A DNA stretch of 64,000 nt from JAXLXE01 sp046328115 (GTDB lineage Bacteria; Chloroflexota; UBA6077; JACCZL01), in contig JAXLXE010000002.1 in the NCBI GenBank assembly GCA_046328115.1, forward strand, positions 186,001 to 250,000, read 5' to 3'. Shown here one piece after another: positions 51,648 through 60,335 of the stretch. The notes beneath the pieces are model-generated. The model saw nothing but the letters and a program-made list of their open reading frames with translations, had not been told where the DNA came from and ran no database searches. A program made the translations under genes and the position numbers. Every line of letters begins with the position of its first letter. Position 1 is the stretch's first letter.

Positions 51648-52811
51648 ATGGACTTTGACTTCAGCCCAGAGCAGACCATGCTGCGGGATGTCACCCGCGA
51701 AATCATGACGCGCGAGAGCCCGGCCACCGCCGTCCGCGCACTGCTAGATGACCCAGCTGGCTACAACCCCGCCGTCTGGAAGCAGCTTGCTGAGACCGGC
51801 CTGCTGGGCGTCACCATAGACGAGCAGCGCGGCGGCCAGGGGCTCGGCATGGTGGAGCTGGCCCTCGTCCTCGAGGAGATGGGGCGGGCGGCGCTGCCCA
51901 GTCCGTACTTCGCCACCGTTGTGCTTGCCGCCTCCGCCATCCAGGCCGGCGGCAACCGCGCCCAGATGGACGCCTACCTGCCCGCGATCGCCGGCGGCAC
52001 CCTGCTGGCGACCCTCGCGGTCAGCGACGTTGACCCAAACGCCGGCGCCGCCGGCATCACCACTCGGGCCAGGCTCCAGGGCGGTGACTACGTGCTAAGC
52101 GGTACCAAGCACTTCGTGCCATTTGCGCATCTGGCCAATCTGATCCTGGTCGCCGCGCGCACGCGGGAGTCGGGCGATCCGCAGGACGGCATCACCCTCT
52201 TCGCCGTAGAAAGGGGCGCACTCGGCCTGGGCGTGGAGGCGGTCACGGGCATGGATCAGACCAGCCGGGACGCCACCGTCACGCTGGCCGACGTGCGGGT
52301 CGGCCGCGACGCCATCGTGGGCACCGTGGATGACGGTTGGAAGATCGTGTCCCAGGTCCTGGAGCGCGCGGCCGTTGCCGCCTCCGCTGAGATGCTTGGC
52401 GCCGCCCGGAAGTGCATGGACATGTCCGTGGAGTACGTCAAGGTCCGCGAACAGTTCGGCCAGCCCATCGGCGCCTTCCAGGCCATCAAACACGCCTGTG
52501 CTGAGATGCTCCTGGAGGTCGAAGGCTCCCACGGCGCCGTGTACTACGCGGCCTGGGCCCAGGATGCTGACGCGCCTGACGCCTCAATGGCCGCCTCCGT
52601 GGCCAAGTCCTGGGTAAACGACGCCGCCCGCAAAGTCTGCGGCTCCGCCATCCAGGTCCACGGTGGCATCGGCTTTACCTGGGAGTACGACCTGCACCTG
52701 TACTTCAAGCGCGCAAAACGTCTCGAAGCGCTGTACGGCGACTCCGAGACCCACTGCGAGCTAGTCTTGGAGCAGGTCCTTTCGCCGCGCGAGCAGCTAG
52801 CTCTGGCGTAG
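51648..52811 (+). CDS. Acyl-CoA dehydrogenase (second of a paired set)
   Basis: 387 residues from ATG 51648. It is recognisable as an acyl-CoA dehydrogenase (DFDFSPEQTMLRDVTREIM, ERAAVAASAEMLGAARKCMD, QVHGGIGFTWEYDLHLYFKR) but diverges from its neighbour. In the C-terminal part QVHGGIGFTWE is conserved while the region around the usual catalytic base differs, as in subunits that help build a shared active site. Co-transcription with 50423 suggests a heteromer. Confidence 0.9.
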   Translation: MDFDFSPEQTMLRDVTREIMTRESPATAVRALLDDPAGYNPAVWKQLAETGLLGVTIDEQRGGQGLGMVELALVLEEMGRAALPSPYFATVVLAASAIQAGGNRAQMDAYLPAIAGGTLLATLAVSDVDPNAGAAGITTRARLQGGDYVLSGTKHFVPFAHLANLILVAARTRESGDPQDGITLFAVERGALGLGVEAVTGMDQTSRDATVTLADVRVGRDAIVGTVDDGWKIVSQVLERAAVAASAEMLGAARKCMDMSVEYVKVREQFGQPIGAFQAIKHACAEMLLEVEGSHGAVYYAAWAQDADAPDASMAASVAKSWVNDAARKVCGSAIQVHGGIGFTWEYDLHLYFKRAKRLEALYGDSETHCELVLEQVLSPREQLALA

Positions 52812-52820
52812 GAGAGGAGC

Positions 52821-53294
52821 ATGAGCGAGAACACCACCGTCACGTCGGTCGCCCAGCTCAAGGCGCTCGAGGGACAGGAGACCGGCGTGAGCTCCTGGCT
52901 GGAGATCACCCAGGAGCGGATAAACGCCTTCGCGGATGCCACTGGGGATCATCAGTACATCCACGTGGACCCTGCCCGCGCCGCGAACACGCCGTTCGGC
53001 ACCACCATCGCCCACGGCTACCTCACCCTCTCGCTGCTCCCGCTCCTGGGCTCGCAGCGTGAGGGCGTCAAGGTGGAGATTCCCACCAGGATGGTCGTCA
53101 ACTACGGATCGAACCGGGTCCGATTCGTCAGCCCGGTCAAGGTCGGTAAGCGCATTCGTCTGCGCACCAAACTCATCAGCGTGGAAGAGGTCAGCCCCAG
53201 CATCATCCAGACGGTCAATCAGCAGACCATCGAGATAGAAGGCGAGGAGCGGCCGGCGATGGTCGCGGAGACCATCGGCAGACTGTACCTGTAG
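52821..53294 (+). CDS. MaoC-type enoyl-CoA hydratase
   Basis: 157 residues from ATG 52821, behind GAGAGGAG. Hydratase motif residues are Asp43 and His48 in DATGDHQYIHVDPARA, followed by TTIAHGYLTLSLLPLL, so the hot-dog fold is catalytically complete. It should hydrate the enoyl-CoA formed by the paired dehydrogenases to the 3-hydroxyacyl-CoA. As a single hot-dog domain it acts as a dimer. Confidence 0.93.
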   Translation: MSENTTVTSVAQLKALEGQETGVSSWLEITQERINAFADATGDHQYIHVDPARAANTPFGTTIAHGYLTLSLLPLLGSQREGVKVEIPTRMVVNYGSNRVRFVSPVKVGKRIRLRTKLISVEEVSPSIIQTVNQQTIEIEGEERPAMVAETIGRLYL

Positions 53295-53337
53295 ACGCTC
53301 CCGCCAGAGCGCGCAACCTAGAGGACTCGAGGTGATC

Positions 53338-54330
53338 ATGGGACTACTAGATGGCAGAGCGGCTCTCGTGACCGGCGCCGGACGCGGCATCGGACGCGGC
53401 ATCGCCATCGCCCTGGCCCAGGCCGGGGCGAAAGTCGTGGTGAACGATCTCGGCGCCACGCTGGACGGCGAGGGCAAAGAACGAGGCCCCGCGGACGAGG
53501 TGGTGGACGAGATCCTCAGCAAAGGCGGCGCGGCGGTCACCAACTACGGCTCCGTCTCTGACTACGAGCAGGCCACCGACATGGTCGAGCAGACCATCCG
53601 CGAGTTCGGAAGAATCGACATCGTCGTGAACGTGGCCGGCATCCTGCGCGATCGAATGCTGTTCAACATGACCGAGGCAGAGTGGGATGCGGTCATCGCC
53701 GTCCACCTCAAGGGCATGTTCAACTGCACGCGGGCCGCCTCCATCAAGTTCCGCGAGCAGAAATACGGCCGCGTCGTCAGCATGTCGTCCGTCTCCGCGC
53801 TGGGATCGCCCGGCCAGCCCAACTACGCCGCCGCCAAGGCCGGCATCATGGGCCTCACCTGGTCCACCGCCACCGCCATGGCGCGCTACGGCGTCACGGC
53901 AAACGCCATCATGCCCAGCGGCGCAACCCGCATGATTGACTCCACCCCACGCGGCAAGGCCTACTTCGAGCAGCACGGCCGCTGGCCCAGCGAGGACGCG
54001 AAGAACACCGAGCGTGACCCGGACAATGTGGCTCCGCTGGTGGTCTTCCTGGCCAGCGAAGAGGCCGGGTACGTCAACGGCCAGGTGTTCCACTCCTTCG
54101 AGTACGGCTACACGCTGCTGGAGCAGCCACACCCCGTGCGTCGACTGGTCTCCAACAGCCGCTGGGATCCAGACGAGCTGGCCAGGGTGTTCCCCACCAC
54201 GTTGGGTGCCAACCTGAAAGACCCACCGGCCCTGGGTTTCGGCAAAGAGCTAGAAGCACGGTCCGCCGACGAGTGGACAGAGATCGCGCCCGGAAGAAGA
54301 TTCTGGAAGTCACCCTGGGAGGTGTCGTGA
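53338..54330 (+). CDS. Short-chain dehydrogenase, 3-hydroxyacyl-CoA dehydrogenase-like (MFE-2 type)
   Basis: 330 residues from ATG 53338; GTG 53332, two codons earlier, is the alternative. The cofactor motif is TGAGRGIGRG, NVAGILRDRML carries the NAG-like site, and Tyr163/Lys167 (NYAAAKAG) form the catalytic pair. The order of motifs is that of the dehydrogenase domain of peroxisomal multifunctional enzyme 2. About 65 extra residues follow the SDR core (LLEQPHPVRRLVSNSRWDPDE). It would oxidise the 3-hydroxyacyl-CoA made by the MaoC protein. The stop overlaps the thiolase start by four bases. Confidence 0.9.
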   Translation: MGLLDGRAALVTGAGRGIGRGIAIALAQAGAKVVVNDLGATLDGEGKERGPADEVVDEILSKGGAAVTNYGSVSDYEQATDMVEQTIREFGRIDIVVNVAGILRDRMLFNMTEAEWDAVIAVHLKGMFNCTRAASIKFREQKYGRVVSMSSVSALGSPGQPNYAAAKAGIMGLTWSTATAMARYGVTANAIMPSGATRMIDSTPRGKAYFEQHGRWPSEDAKNTERDPDNVAPLVVFLASEEAGYVNGQVFHSFEYGYTLLEQPHPVRRLVSNSRWDPDELARVFPTTLGANLKDPPALGFGKELEARSADEWTEIAPGRRFWKSPWEVS

Positions 54331-55478
54331 GCTACCGTCCCGGCTCCATCGCCATCGTTGGCGTAGACGAGTCCGACCAGATTGGCCTGGTCCCTGACAA
54401 ACCCGCCATCGTCCTCCATGCAGAGGCCGCGCGCAACGCGCTGCGCGACGCCGGCCTGACGCTGAAGGACGTGGACGGCATCGCCTCCGCCAACATGCCG
54501 CCAACCGAGATCGCCGAGTACCTGGGCATTGAGCCGAAGTACACGGACGGCACCAACGTGGGCGGCTGCAGCTTCCTGATCCACGTGGCGCACGCCGCCA
54601 CGGCCATTGCCGAGGGCCGTTGCGAAGTGGTCCTCATCACCCACGGCGAGAGCGGCCGCTCCCGCGTCGGCATGCCACCACGTCCCAGCGCCCCACAGTC
54701 GCTGTCCGGGCAGTTCGAGGAGCCGTACGGCATTCCCCGACCTGTCGGCTCCTACGCGCTGGCCTGCAGCCAGCACATGGCCCGCTACGGCACCACCAAG
54801 GAGCAGCTAGCGGAGATCGCCGTGGCCACCCGCAAGTGGGCCAGCCTCAATCCCAAGGCCTACTTTAGGGACCCCATCACGGTCGATGACGTGCTCAGCT
54901 CGCGCAAGATCTCCTGGCCGTTCAACCTGCTGGACTGCTGCCTGGTCACCGACGCCGGCGGCGCCGTGGTCGTCACCAGCGCCGAGCGCGCCAGGAGCTG
55001 TCGCAAGACCCCCATCCTGCTCCTGGGCATGGGCGAAGGGCACGATCACAGCATGATCAGCCAGATGCCCAGCCTCACCAATGGCCCGGCGAGGATCTCT
55101 GGCCCGGCCGCCTTTGGCATGGCCGGCGTCAAGCACTCAGACCTGGACGTCGTGCAGATCTACGACTCGTTCACCTACACGGTGCTCCTCACCCTTGAGG
55201 ACCTGGGCTTCTGCAAGAAGGGCGAGGGCGGCGCATTCGTTAGCGGCCAGCGCACCGCGCCAGGCGGCGACTTCCCGCTGAACACGGCGGGCGGTGGGCT
55301 GTCTTACACCCACCCCGGCATGTACGGCATCTTCGTGATTATCGAGGGCGTACGCCAGCTCCGCCACGACTACGCGGACCAGGGCATCCGCCAGGTGAAG
55401 GACGCCAGACTCGGACTGGTTCACGGCACCGGCGGCGTCCTCTCCGCCACCGGCACGCTCATCCTGGGGAGGCCCTAG
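54327..55478 (+). CDS. Thiolase-fold protein (SCP-x/Ltp2-like), acetyl-CoA acyltransferase or aldolase
   Basis: 383 residues from GTG 54327, with GGGAGGTG upstream and a GTGA overlap with the SDR gene. Thiolase-fold features are PGSIAIVGVDESDQ at the N terminus, GGCSFLIHVAHAATAIAEG (Cys81 at the nucleophile position), the His-containing TAGGGLSYTHPGMYG and the C-terminal GTGGVLSATGT. It belongs to the non-classical SCP-x/lipid-transfer branch, which pairs with DUF35 proteins. Such pairs include steroid side-chain aldolases as well as thiolases. Cys81 favours a thiolase but does not prove it. Confidence 0.85.
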   Translation: MSYRPGSIAIVGVDESDQIGLVPDKPAIVLHAEAARNALRDAGLTLKDVDGIASANMPPTEIAEYLGIEPKYTDGTNVGGCSFLIHVAHAATAIAEGRCEVVLITHGESGRSRVGMPPRPSAPQSLSGQFEEPYGIPRPVGSYALACSQHMARYGTTKEQLAEIAVATRKWASLNPKAYFRDPITVDDVLSSRKISWPFNLLDCCLVTDAGGAVVVTSAERARSCRKTPILLLGMGEGHDHSMISQMPSLTNGPARISGPAAFGMAGVKHSDLDVVQIYDSFTYTVLLTLEDLGFCKKGEGGAFVSGQRTAPGGDFPLNTAGGGLSYTHPGMYGIFVIIEGVRQLRHDYADQGIRQVKDARLGLVHGTGGVLSATGTLILGRP

Positions 55479-55480
55479 CC

Positions 55481-55891
55481 ATGGCGTACGACAAGCCCCT
55501 GCCCACTCCGGATCCAGTGACGAAGCCCTTCTGGGACAGCGTCAAGGCCCACAGGATGATGCTCCAGAAGGGCAGCAAGTCCGGCAAGTTCGTGTTCTAC
55601 CCCCGCGCCATCAGTCCCTACGATCCAGACGAGGAGTTGGTCTGGACCCCGGTCAGCGGACGCGGCGTGGTGCACGCCTTCACGATCCCGCACCGCCATC
55701 CCGTCCAGGCATTCACCAAGGACGGTCCGTACGTCGTCGCCCTCATCGAGCTAGAGGAGGGCGCGAAGATGCTGACCAACCTGGTCGGCGTGGCCGCCAA
55801 CCCGGATGCCGTCAAAGTGGGCATGGCCGTGGAAGTGGCCTACGACGATGTCACCGACGAGCTGACACTGCCGAAGTTCAAGCCGCGCTGA
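55481..55891 (+). CDS. DUF35-type OB-fold protein, partner of the thiolase
   Basis: 136 residues from ATG 55481, two bases after the thiolase stop. The N-terminal helix (PDPVTKPFWDSVKAHRMMLQ) and the OB-fold (WTPVSGRGVVHAFTIPHRHP, YVVALIELEEGAKMLTNLVG) match DUF35. The rubredoxin-like zinc ribbon that normally lies between them (C-x-x-C...C-x-x-C) has lost every cysteine; the protein contains none at all. DUF35 proteins bind SCP-x/Ltp2-type enzymes and form part of their active complex, consistent with this position. Confidence 0.87.
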   Translation: MAYDKPLPTPDPVTKPFWDSVKAHRMMLQKGSKSGKFVFYPRAISPYDPDEELVWTPVSGRGVVHAFTIPHRHPVQAFTKDGPYVVALIELEEGAKMLTNLVGVAANPDAVKVGMAVEVAYDDVTDELTLPKFKPR

Positions 55892-55906
55892 GGCGTCGCT
55901 CGGTGC

Positions 55907-55940
55907 CTCGGGCGCTCCGGGACCACCAGGAGCGCCCGAG
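55907..55940. terminator. 12-bp perfect hairpin between convergent operons
   Basis: CTCGGGCGCTCC at 55907-55918 pairs with GGAGCGCCCGAG at 55929-55940 over a ten-base loop. It lies between the stops of the DUF35 gene (55891) and the HIT gene (55944), so it can end both transcripts. Confidence 0.7.
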
Positions 55941-55943
55941 TCC

Positions 55944-56285
55944 TCAACCCGGCGGCCAGGAGAATCCGCGCCCACCCATCAGGTGGACGTGGAGGTGGGG
56001 CACTGACTGGCTGGCATCCCGTCCCGTGTTGACGGTCAGCCGATAGCCGCTCACCGCGACGTTCTCGCTCCTGGCGATCACCCGCGCCGCCGAGAACAGC
56101 CGTCCCACGATCGGCTCGTGCGCCTCCTCCAGCTCCTCGGTAGATGCCACGTGCTCGCGCGGGATGATCAGCACGTGCACCGGCGCCTTGGGCTCGATGT
56201 CGCGGAACGCCACCACGTGCTCGTCAGAGTACAGCAGGTCAGACGGGATCTCGCCAGACGCGATCCGGCAGAAGATGCAGCTCAT
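55944..56285 (-). CDS. HIT family nucleotide-binding protein
   Basis: 113 residues from ATG 56285, with GAGGTG six bases upstream. The N-terminal CIFCRIASGEIPSDLLY and the histidine triad HLHVHLMGG define the HIT/HINT branch, which hydrolyses purine nucleotide phosphoramidates. VLIIPREHVAS is also typical. It overlaps the mtaB stop by four bases and is translated together with it. Confidence 0.93.
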   Translation of the reverse strand: MSCIFCRIASGEIPSDLLYSDEHVVAFRDIEPKAPVHVLIIPREHVASTEELEEAHEPIVGRLFSAARVIARSENVAVSGYRLTVNTGRDASQSVPHLHVHLMGGRGFSWPPG

Positions 56286-57772
56286 GGACACACCTCACCA
56301 CGGAACCGCTGACCGTCATCCGCTGCCAGCCGGGTCCGCGTGAACTTCGCCTCTAGATCATCCCCGATGGCCACCACGCCCAGGTAGTTGTCAGTCAGCC
56401 CGGCCCAGCGTCCTTCGCCCACCGGCTCCTCCCAGAGCACCGGCATCTCGCGGCCCAGGAACCGCGAACGGTAGGCGGCCCGCAGCTCCGCCTCCACGGC
56501 GCGCGCCTCTGCCGCCCGCTCGCGTTTCACGGCCGGGTCAACATCATCAGCGAGGCGAGCGGCGGCCGTGTCCGGCCGCGGCGAATACCGAAACACGTGC
56601 TGCTCCGCAAACGCCATCTCGCGCACGAATGCAAGGCTCGCCGCGTGCTCCGCCGGCGTCTCACCCGGAAAGCCCACCATCAAGTCAGCCGTGAGCGCCA
56701 CCTCGGGGATCAGTGAGCGGACGCGGTGCACCAACGCTCTGAAATCCGCGCTGCGGTAACGCCGTCCCATGCGCCGCAACACCGAGTCAGAACCGCTCTG
56801 GAGCGGCAGATGCAGGTGCCTGCACATGCGCGGGTCACGCCACAGCTCCAGGAGGCCATCCGGCCAATCCTGCGGTTGGATAGACGAGATGCGGACGCGC
56901 GGCACCGGCGTGCGAGAAAGCACCGCCTCAACCAGTTCGGTAAGTGCGCCGCCACGGCTCCGATCAACCCGGCGTGTCGTGGGATCCCAGTCTCGCCCGT
57001 AGTCGCCGATCTGAACACCCGTCAGGACCGCCTCGCGGTAACCAAGGCGGTAGAGCACGTTGATCTCGTTGACCACGTCGTCCACAGCGCGACTCCGCTG
57101 AACGCCCCGGGCCCGCGGAACGATGCAATACGTGCAAAACGCGTTGCAGCCGTCCTGCACCTTCACGAACGCCCGCGCTCTACGCACCGACGACAGCCCC
57201 AGCGTAACCCAGTTGGCGCGCTCGGATGGATGGGTCCAGCGGTCTTCCGGCGGACCCGCAATCACGCCGTGGTCCGCCAGCCGCTGGAGCACCGTGTCCT
57301 TATCCTCGCCGGGCACAACCAGATCTACGCCCGGAATGCTCGTGACGGCCTCCGGTGCCACCGTCACGTAACAGCCTGCCACCACAACAAATGCATTGGG
57401 GCTGGACTTTGCCGCGGCACGGATCGTCCGCCGCGACGTCTTGTCCGCGTCCACCGTGACGCTGCAGGTGTTCACGATCACCAGTTCGGCCGGTTCAGCG
57501 CCGTCCACCAGCCGCACCCCCGCGGCAGAGAGCGCCATCTGCCACGAGCGCAGCTCCGCCTGGTTGACCTTGCAACCAAGCGAGACGAGCCGGGCGGTGC
57601 CAGCGGCGGGCGGGGCGTTGACCACGGTCGGGATGCTAGCAGACGATGGCGGCCGCCCAGCGGCATCGCCTTCTCGGCGCGGGTTCGAGCGCGGGTAGTA
57701 GTCCCCGCCCTCCGCAGCGGGGGACGTTCGGCCGTTCAGGTTCGGTTCACCTGCGGTTCTTGCCTCAGTCAT
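56282..57772 (-). CDS. mtaB: tRNA (N6-threonylcarbamoyladenosine) methylthiotransferase MtaB
   Basis: 496 residues from ATG 57772. The N-terminal methylthiotransferase domain has its three cysteines (LGCKVNQAE, NTCSVT, AGCYVT), the radical SAM cluster motif is CNAFCTYC, and a TRAM-like domain closes the protein (MPVLWEEPVGEGRWAGLTD in short form). It adds the methylthio group to t6A37 of tRNAs reading ANN codons. The first 58 residues are a Pro/Arg/Gly-rich extension absent from most family members, so the true start could be later. Confidence 0.9.
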   Translation of the reverse strand: MTEARTAGEPNLNGRTSPAAEGGDYYPRSNPRREGDAAGRPPSSASIPTVVNAPPAAGTARLVSLGCKVNQAELRSWQMALSAAGVRLVDGAEPAELVIVNTCSVTVDADKTSRRTIRAAAKSSPNAFVVVAGCYVTVAPEAVTSIPGVDLVVPGEDKDTVLQRLADHGVIAGPPEDRWTHPSERANWVTLGLSSVRRARAFVKVQDGCNAFCTYCIVPRARGVQRSRAVDDVVNEINVLYRLGYREAVLTGVQIGDYGRDWDPTTRRVDRSRGGALTELVEAVLSRTPVPRVRISSIQPQDWPDGLLELWRDPRMCRHLHLPLQSGSDSVLRRMGRRYRSADFRALVHRVRSLIPEVALTADLMVGFPGETPAEHAASLAFVREMAFAEQHVFRYSPRPDTAAARLADDVDPAVKRERAAEARAVEAELRAAYRSRFLGREMPVLWEEPVGEGRWAGLTDNYLGVVAIGDDLEAKFTRTRLAADDGQRFRGEVCP

Positions 57773-57858
57773 GTTGCCCCCATAGACTGGCGCCAGCTTC
57801 CCAGCACGCGAGCGCAAGGATCCACGCTCTCGTCACGCCGGGGAAGCGGAGGCAAGCT

Positions 57859-58686
57859 GTGTTGAACCAGACTGACTTGATCAATGGCAGTGGGTACCGT
57901 GCAGCGGCACGACTCGGCGCGTTCATCCTCGCCGCGGCGCTGGCGGTAGTAGCTGTTGGCGTCGACGCCGGCCCCCCAGCTCACGCGCAGAGCGACCGCC
58001 AGTTCACCGATCAGTTCCGTCTCGAAGACTGCGAATTCGAGGCCGACGCCAGCAACCCCTACTTCGTCCTGACCCCGGGCTTCGTGGCCGTATACGCGGC
58101 AACGGAGAACGGCAAGCGACTTGGATTGACAATCCGCGTCTTGCAGGAAACGCGTCGGTTCGGACCGGCCACAACGCGGATACTGGAGGAGCGGCACACC
58201 GAAGACGGTGCATTGGTGGAGGTCTCACGGAACTACTTCGCCGTCTGCGAGCCAACGAATGACGTGATCTACTTCGGCGAAGACGTGGACATCATCGAGA
58301 ACGGCACCGTCGTCAGCCACGACGGCGCGTGGCTCCACGGGGTAAACGGTGCGCGCGCCGGGATCATCATGCCCGGCCGTCCACTGCTGGGTGCCCGTTA
58401 CTACCAGGAAGTGGCGCCCGGCGTGGCGCTGGATCGCGCCGAGATCATCAGCATCAGCGAGGTGGTGCAGACTCCGGCCGGTCGCTTCGATCGGGTGGTC
58501 AAGACCGAGGACACCAGCGGGCTCAACCCCAATGAGCGCGGCAATAAGTACTATGCGCGCGGCGTGGGCCTCGTGCAGGATGGGGCACTGAAGCTCGTGC
58601 GGCACGGCCAGCACGACGCAGACGACGAGGGTGACGAGCCGCAGCGGTCCCCGGGCCGGCGGCCCTGGCGCGGTCGCGGACGCTAG
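57859..58686 (+). CDS. Secreted protein of unknown function
   Basis: 275 residues from GTG 57859 (GGAGGC upstream; TTG 57862 is next). A signal peptide is evident (LGAFILAAALAVVAVGV, cleavage near AHAQSD). The mature part is mostly beta (YFVLTPGFVAVYAATENGK, LTIRVLQETRRFG, YFGEDVDIIENGTVVSHDG, LGARYYQEVAPGVALDRAE) and ends in a charged Asp/Arg-rich tail. The pattern resembles secreted beta-rich proteins that bind or carry a ligand, but I know no family name for it. It is divergent from mtaB. Confidence 0.75.
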   Translation: MLNQTDLINGSGYRAAARLGAFILAAALAVVAVGVDAGPPAHAQSDRQFTDQFRLEDCEFEADASNPYFVLTPGFVAVYAATENGKRLGLTIRVLQETRRFGPATTRILEERHTEDGALVEVSRNYFAVCEPTNDVIYFGEDVDIIENGTVVSHDGAWLHGVNGARAGIIMPGRPLLGARYYQEVAPGVALDRAEIISISEVVQTPAGRFDRVVKTEDTSGLNPNERGNKYYARGVGLVQDGALKLVRHGQHDADDEGDEPQRSPGRRPWRGRGR

Positions 58687-58902
58687 AGTTCCGGCGAGTT
58701 TTGCCGGCCGCCTGGGCTCCGTGGCGAGTGCAGGCGGCCGACCGTCATCAGCCCGGCCCACCCACCCCCGCTGGCGCAAGCGCGCTTCGTCCGGTCACAC
58801 TTTCTCCCGCCGCAGCGTCATCAATGTGGGGCCGCGCCGATCGACAACCCCTGGTGCCGCGAGCCCCCGTCCGAAGTCCAGCAGAGCGGAGTCAACAAGA
58901 CC

Positions 58903-59331
58903 GTGCTAGGAATGAAGACCTACCCCAAGGAATACATCGATTCGTGCCGCGCACGCGTCGAGGCAGACGTGGCCGCGTACCGAAGCCTGATCGCGGGCGC
59001 TCCCGCAAACGAGTTTGAATCTCGCTTCTTCAACGCCCAGGTCTTGCTGCTGGATCACATGTTCGTGCACAGGTTGGCCGGCGTCGAAGGGAAAGACGGA
59101 AACCCACTTAACGAAGTCCGCGCGCTCTGCAACTCGCTGCTCCTTAACGGCGGCAAGCTGCAGCTAGAGAAGCTACCCGGTTGGCCAAACTCCGCGGGCG
59201 GCTCCATCAAGCTGCCCGCGGCGAAGTCGGTGCTCGGCCTCGAGCCGGGCGATGATGTGCGACTGAAAGAGGCCGATTTCGTACGACTGGCGGCGGCGTT
59301 CTTCGCAGAGATCGAGAAGCGCTACCAGTAG
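58903..59331 (+). CDS. Conserved hypothetical protein, helical
   Basis: 142 residues from GTG 58903; the ATG at 58912 is a second possibility. The sequence is mainly helical (YIDSCRARVEADVAAYRSLI, FNAQVLLLDHMFVHRLAG, NEVRALCNSLLLNGGKLQ) with no signal or membrane segment. The part KLPAAKSVLGLEPGDDVRL recalls small Actinobacteria/Chloroflexota hypothetical proteins. The 216 bases before it hold no recognisable gene. Function unknown. Confidence 0.65.
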   Translation: MLGMKTYPKEYIDSCRARVEADVAAYRSLIAGAPANEFESRFFNAQVLLLDHMFVHRLAGVEGKDGNPLNEVRALCNSLLLNGGKLQLEKLPGWPNSAGGSIKLPAAKSVLGLEPGDDVRLKEADFVRLAAAFFAEIEKRYQ

Positions 59332-59514
59332 CCGCGGCGGGGCAATTCACATCCGCCGCAGAGCGATGGGCATCGGGCGTGTGATCCGGAGCGTGGCCTT
59401 GCGGCATATTCTTGTCGTGCGCGCGATCCCCGATCGGGCGCGGGGGACACCCGGGCCAGGGGCTCGCGAGCAGCGCAAGCCGGCGACAGCCTGGTCACCC
59501 GAAGGAGCTGCCGC

Positions 59515-60264
59515 ATGTTGACGCGCGTTCTCGCGATCCTGTTCAGCCTCAGCCTGGCCTTGTTCCCGATGGCCGCGACCGCCGCCGGTCTCACCGTGGG
59601 CCAGACACCACCAACCATCCAGATGCGCCTCGGTATCTCCGCGGGCGAAGCCATCCAGAGTCTGCCCCGAGGCTCCGACCGCCAGGCGCTGACGAGCGCA
59701 CTGCCAGAGCTGTTCGACACCGCCCGCGCCCTGGGCATCCGGATCGACAGCGTCTCCGTGGGTCGTGGATTCTGGACAGAGGACGGGCAGGTACAGTCGG
59801 AGAACGATCTGGACCTGGTGGTGACCGGACCACGGGAGAACATTCTGGCGCTCGGCGCCACCCTGGGCCAGCGCTGGGAGCAGAGCGCGGTGCTGGCCTG
59901 GGAGCTCAAGTCCAGCGGGGACATGCTAACCGCCACCATGCCGCTCCCGGGTGGCACGTCCAGTCTGAATGACCCGGTTTTCGCATCACTCGCCACGGTC
60001 CTCACCGATGGGGGGCACATCAAGTACGCCGGCGCGGAGAGCCTGGTCTTCGTAGCCCACACCGGCGAGGACACGCCAGATGAGTTCCGCCTCCGCATGG
60101 CGGCCGCCCGGACCATCCTGGAGGCCGCGGGCCTCCGCGTGGGCAACATCTCCTTCGGCGAGGCCACCATGGCCGCGATGGACCGCGACAGCTACCAGCG
60201 ATTCATCGACGGTGCCATCCGCGGCAAGGCTGCCCAGGCGATAACCGCCCTCCGAGCCGCCTGA
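59515..60264 (+). CDS. Secreted protein of unknown function
   Basis: 249 residues from ATG 59515, with AAGGAG eight bases upstream. The signal peptide is clear (VLAILFSLSLALFPMAATAA). The mature protein mixes helices (SDRQALTSALPELFDTARAL) with strands (IRIDSVSVGRGFW, DLDLVVTGP) and ends in a helical segment (DRDSYQRFIDGAIRG). No catalytic motif or cysteine is seen. The 183-base gap before it shows nothing clear. The family is not recognised. Confidence 0.72.
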   Translation: MLTRVLAILFSLSLALFPMAATAAGLTVGQTPPTIQMRLGISAGEAIQSLPRGSDRQALTSALPELFDTARALGIRIDSVSVGRGFWTEDGQVQSENDLDLVVTGPRENILALGATLGQRWEQSAVLAWELKSSGDMLTATMPLPGGTSSLNDPVFASLATVLTDGGHIKYAGAESLVFVAHTGEDTPDEFRLRMAAARTILEAAGLRVGNISFGEATMAAMDRDSYQRFIDGAIRGKAAQAITALRAA

Positions 60265-60335
60265 ACGGAGGGGTCGTCACAGCCCCGTCGTTCGCACTAC
60301 ACTGAAGCTCGGCGAAGCACTCGCGAGGAGGCCGC

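Noticed and set aside
54273..54326. Earlier start for the thiolase gene at 54273
   Set aside because: GTG 54327 has a strong GGGAGGTG site and the GTGA overlap typical of this operon; the extra residues lie inside the SDR gene.
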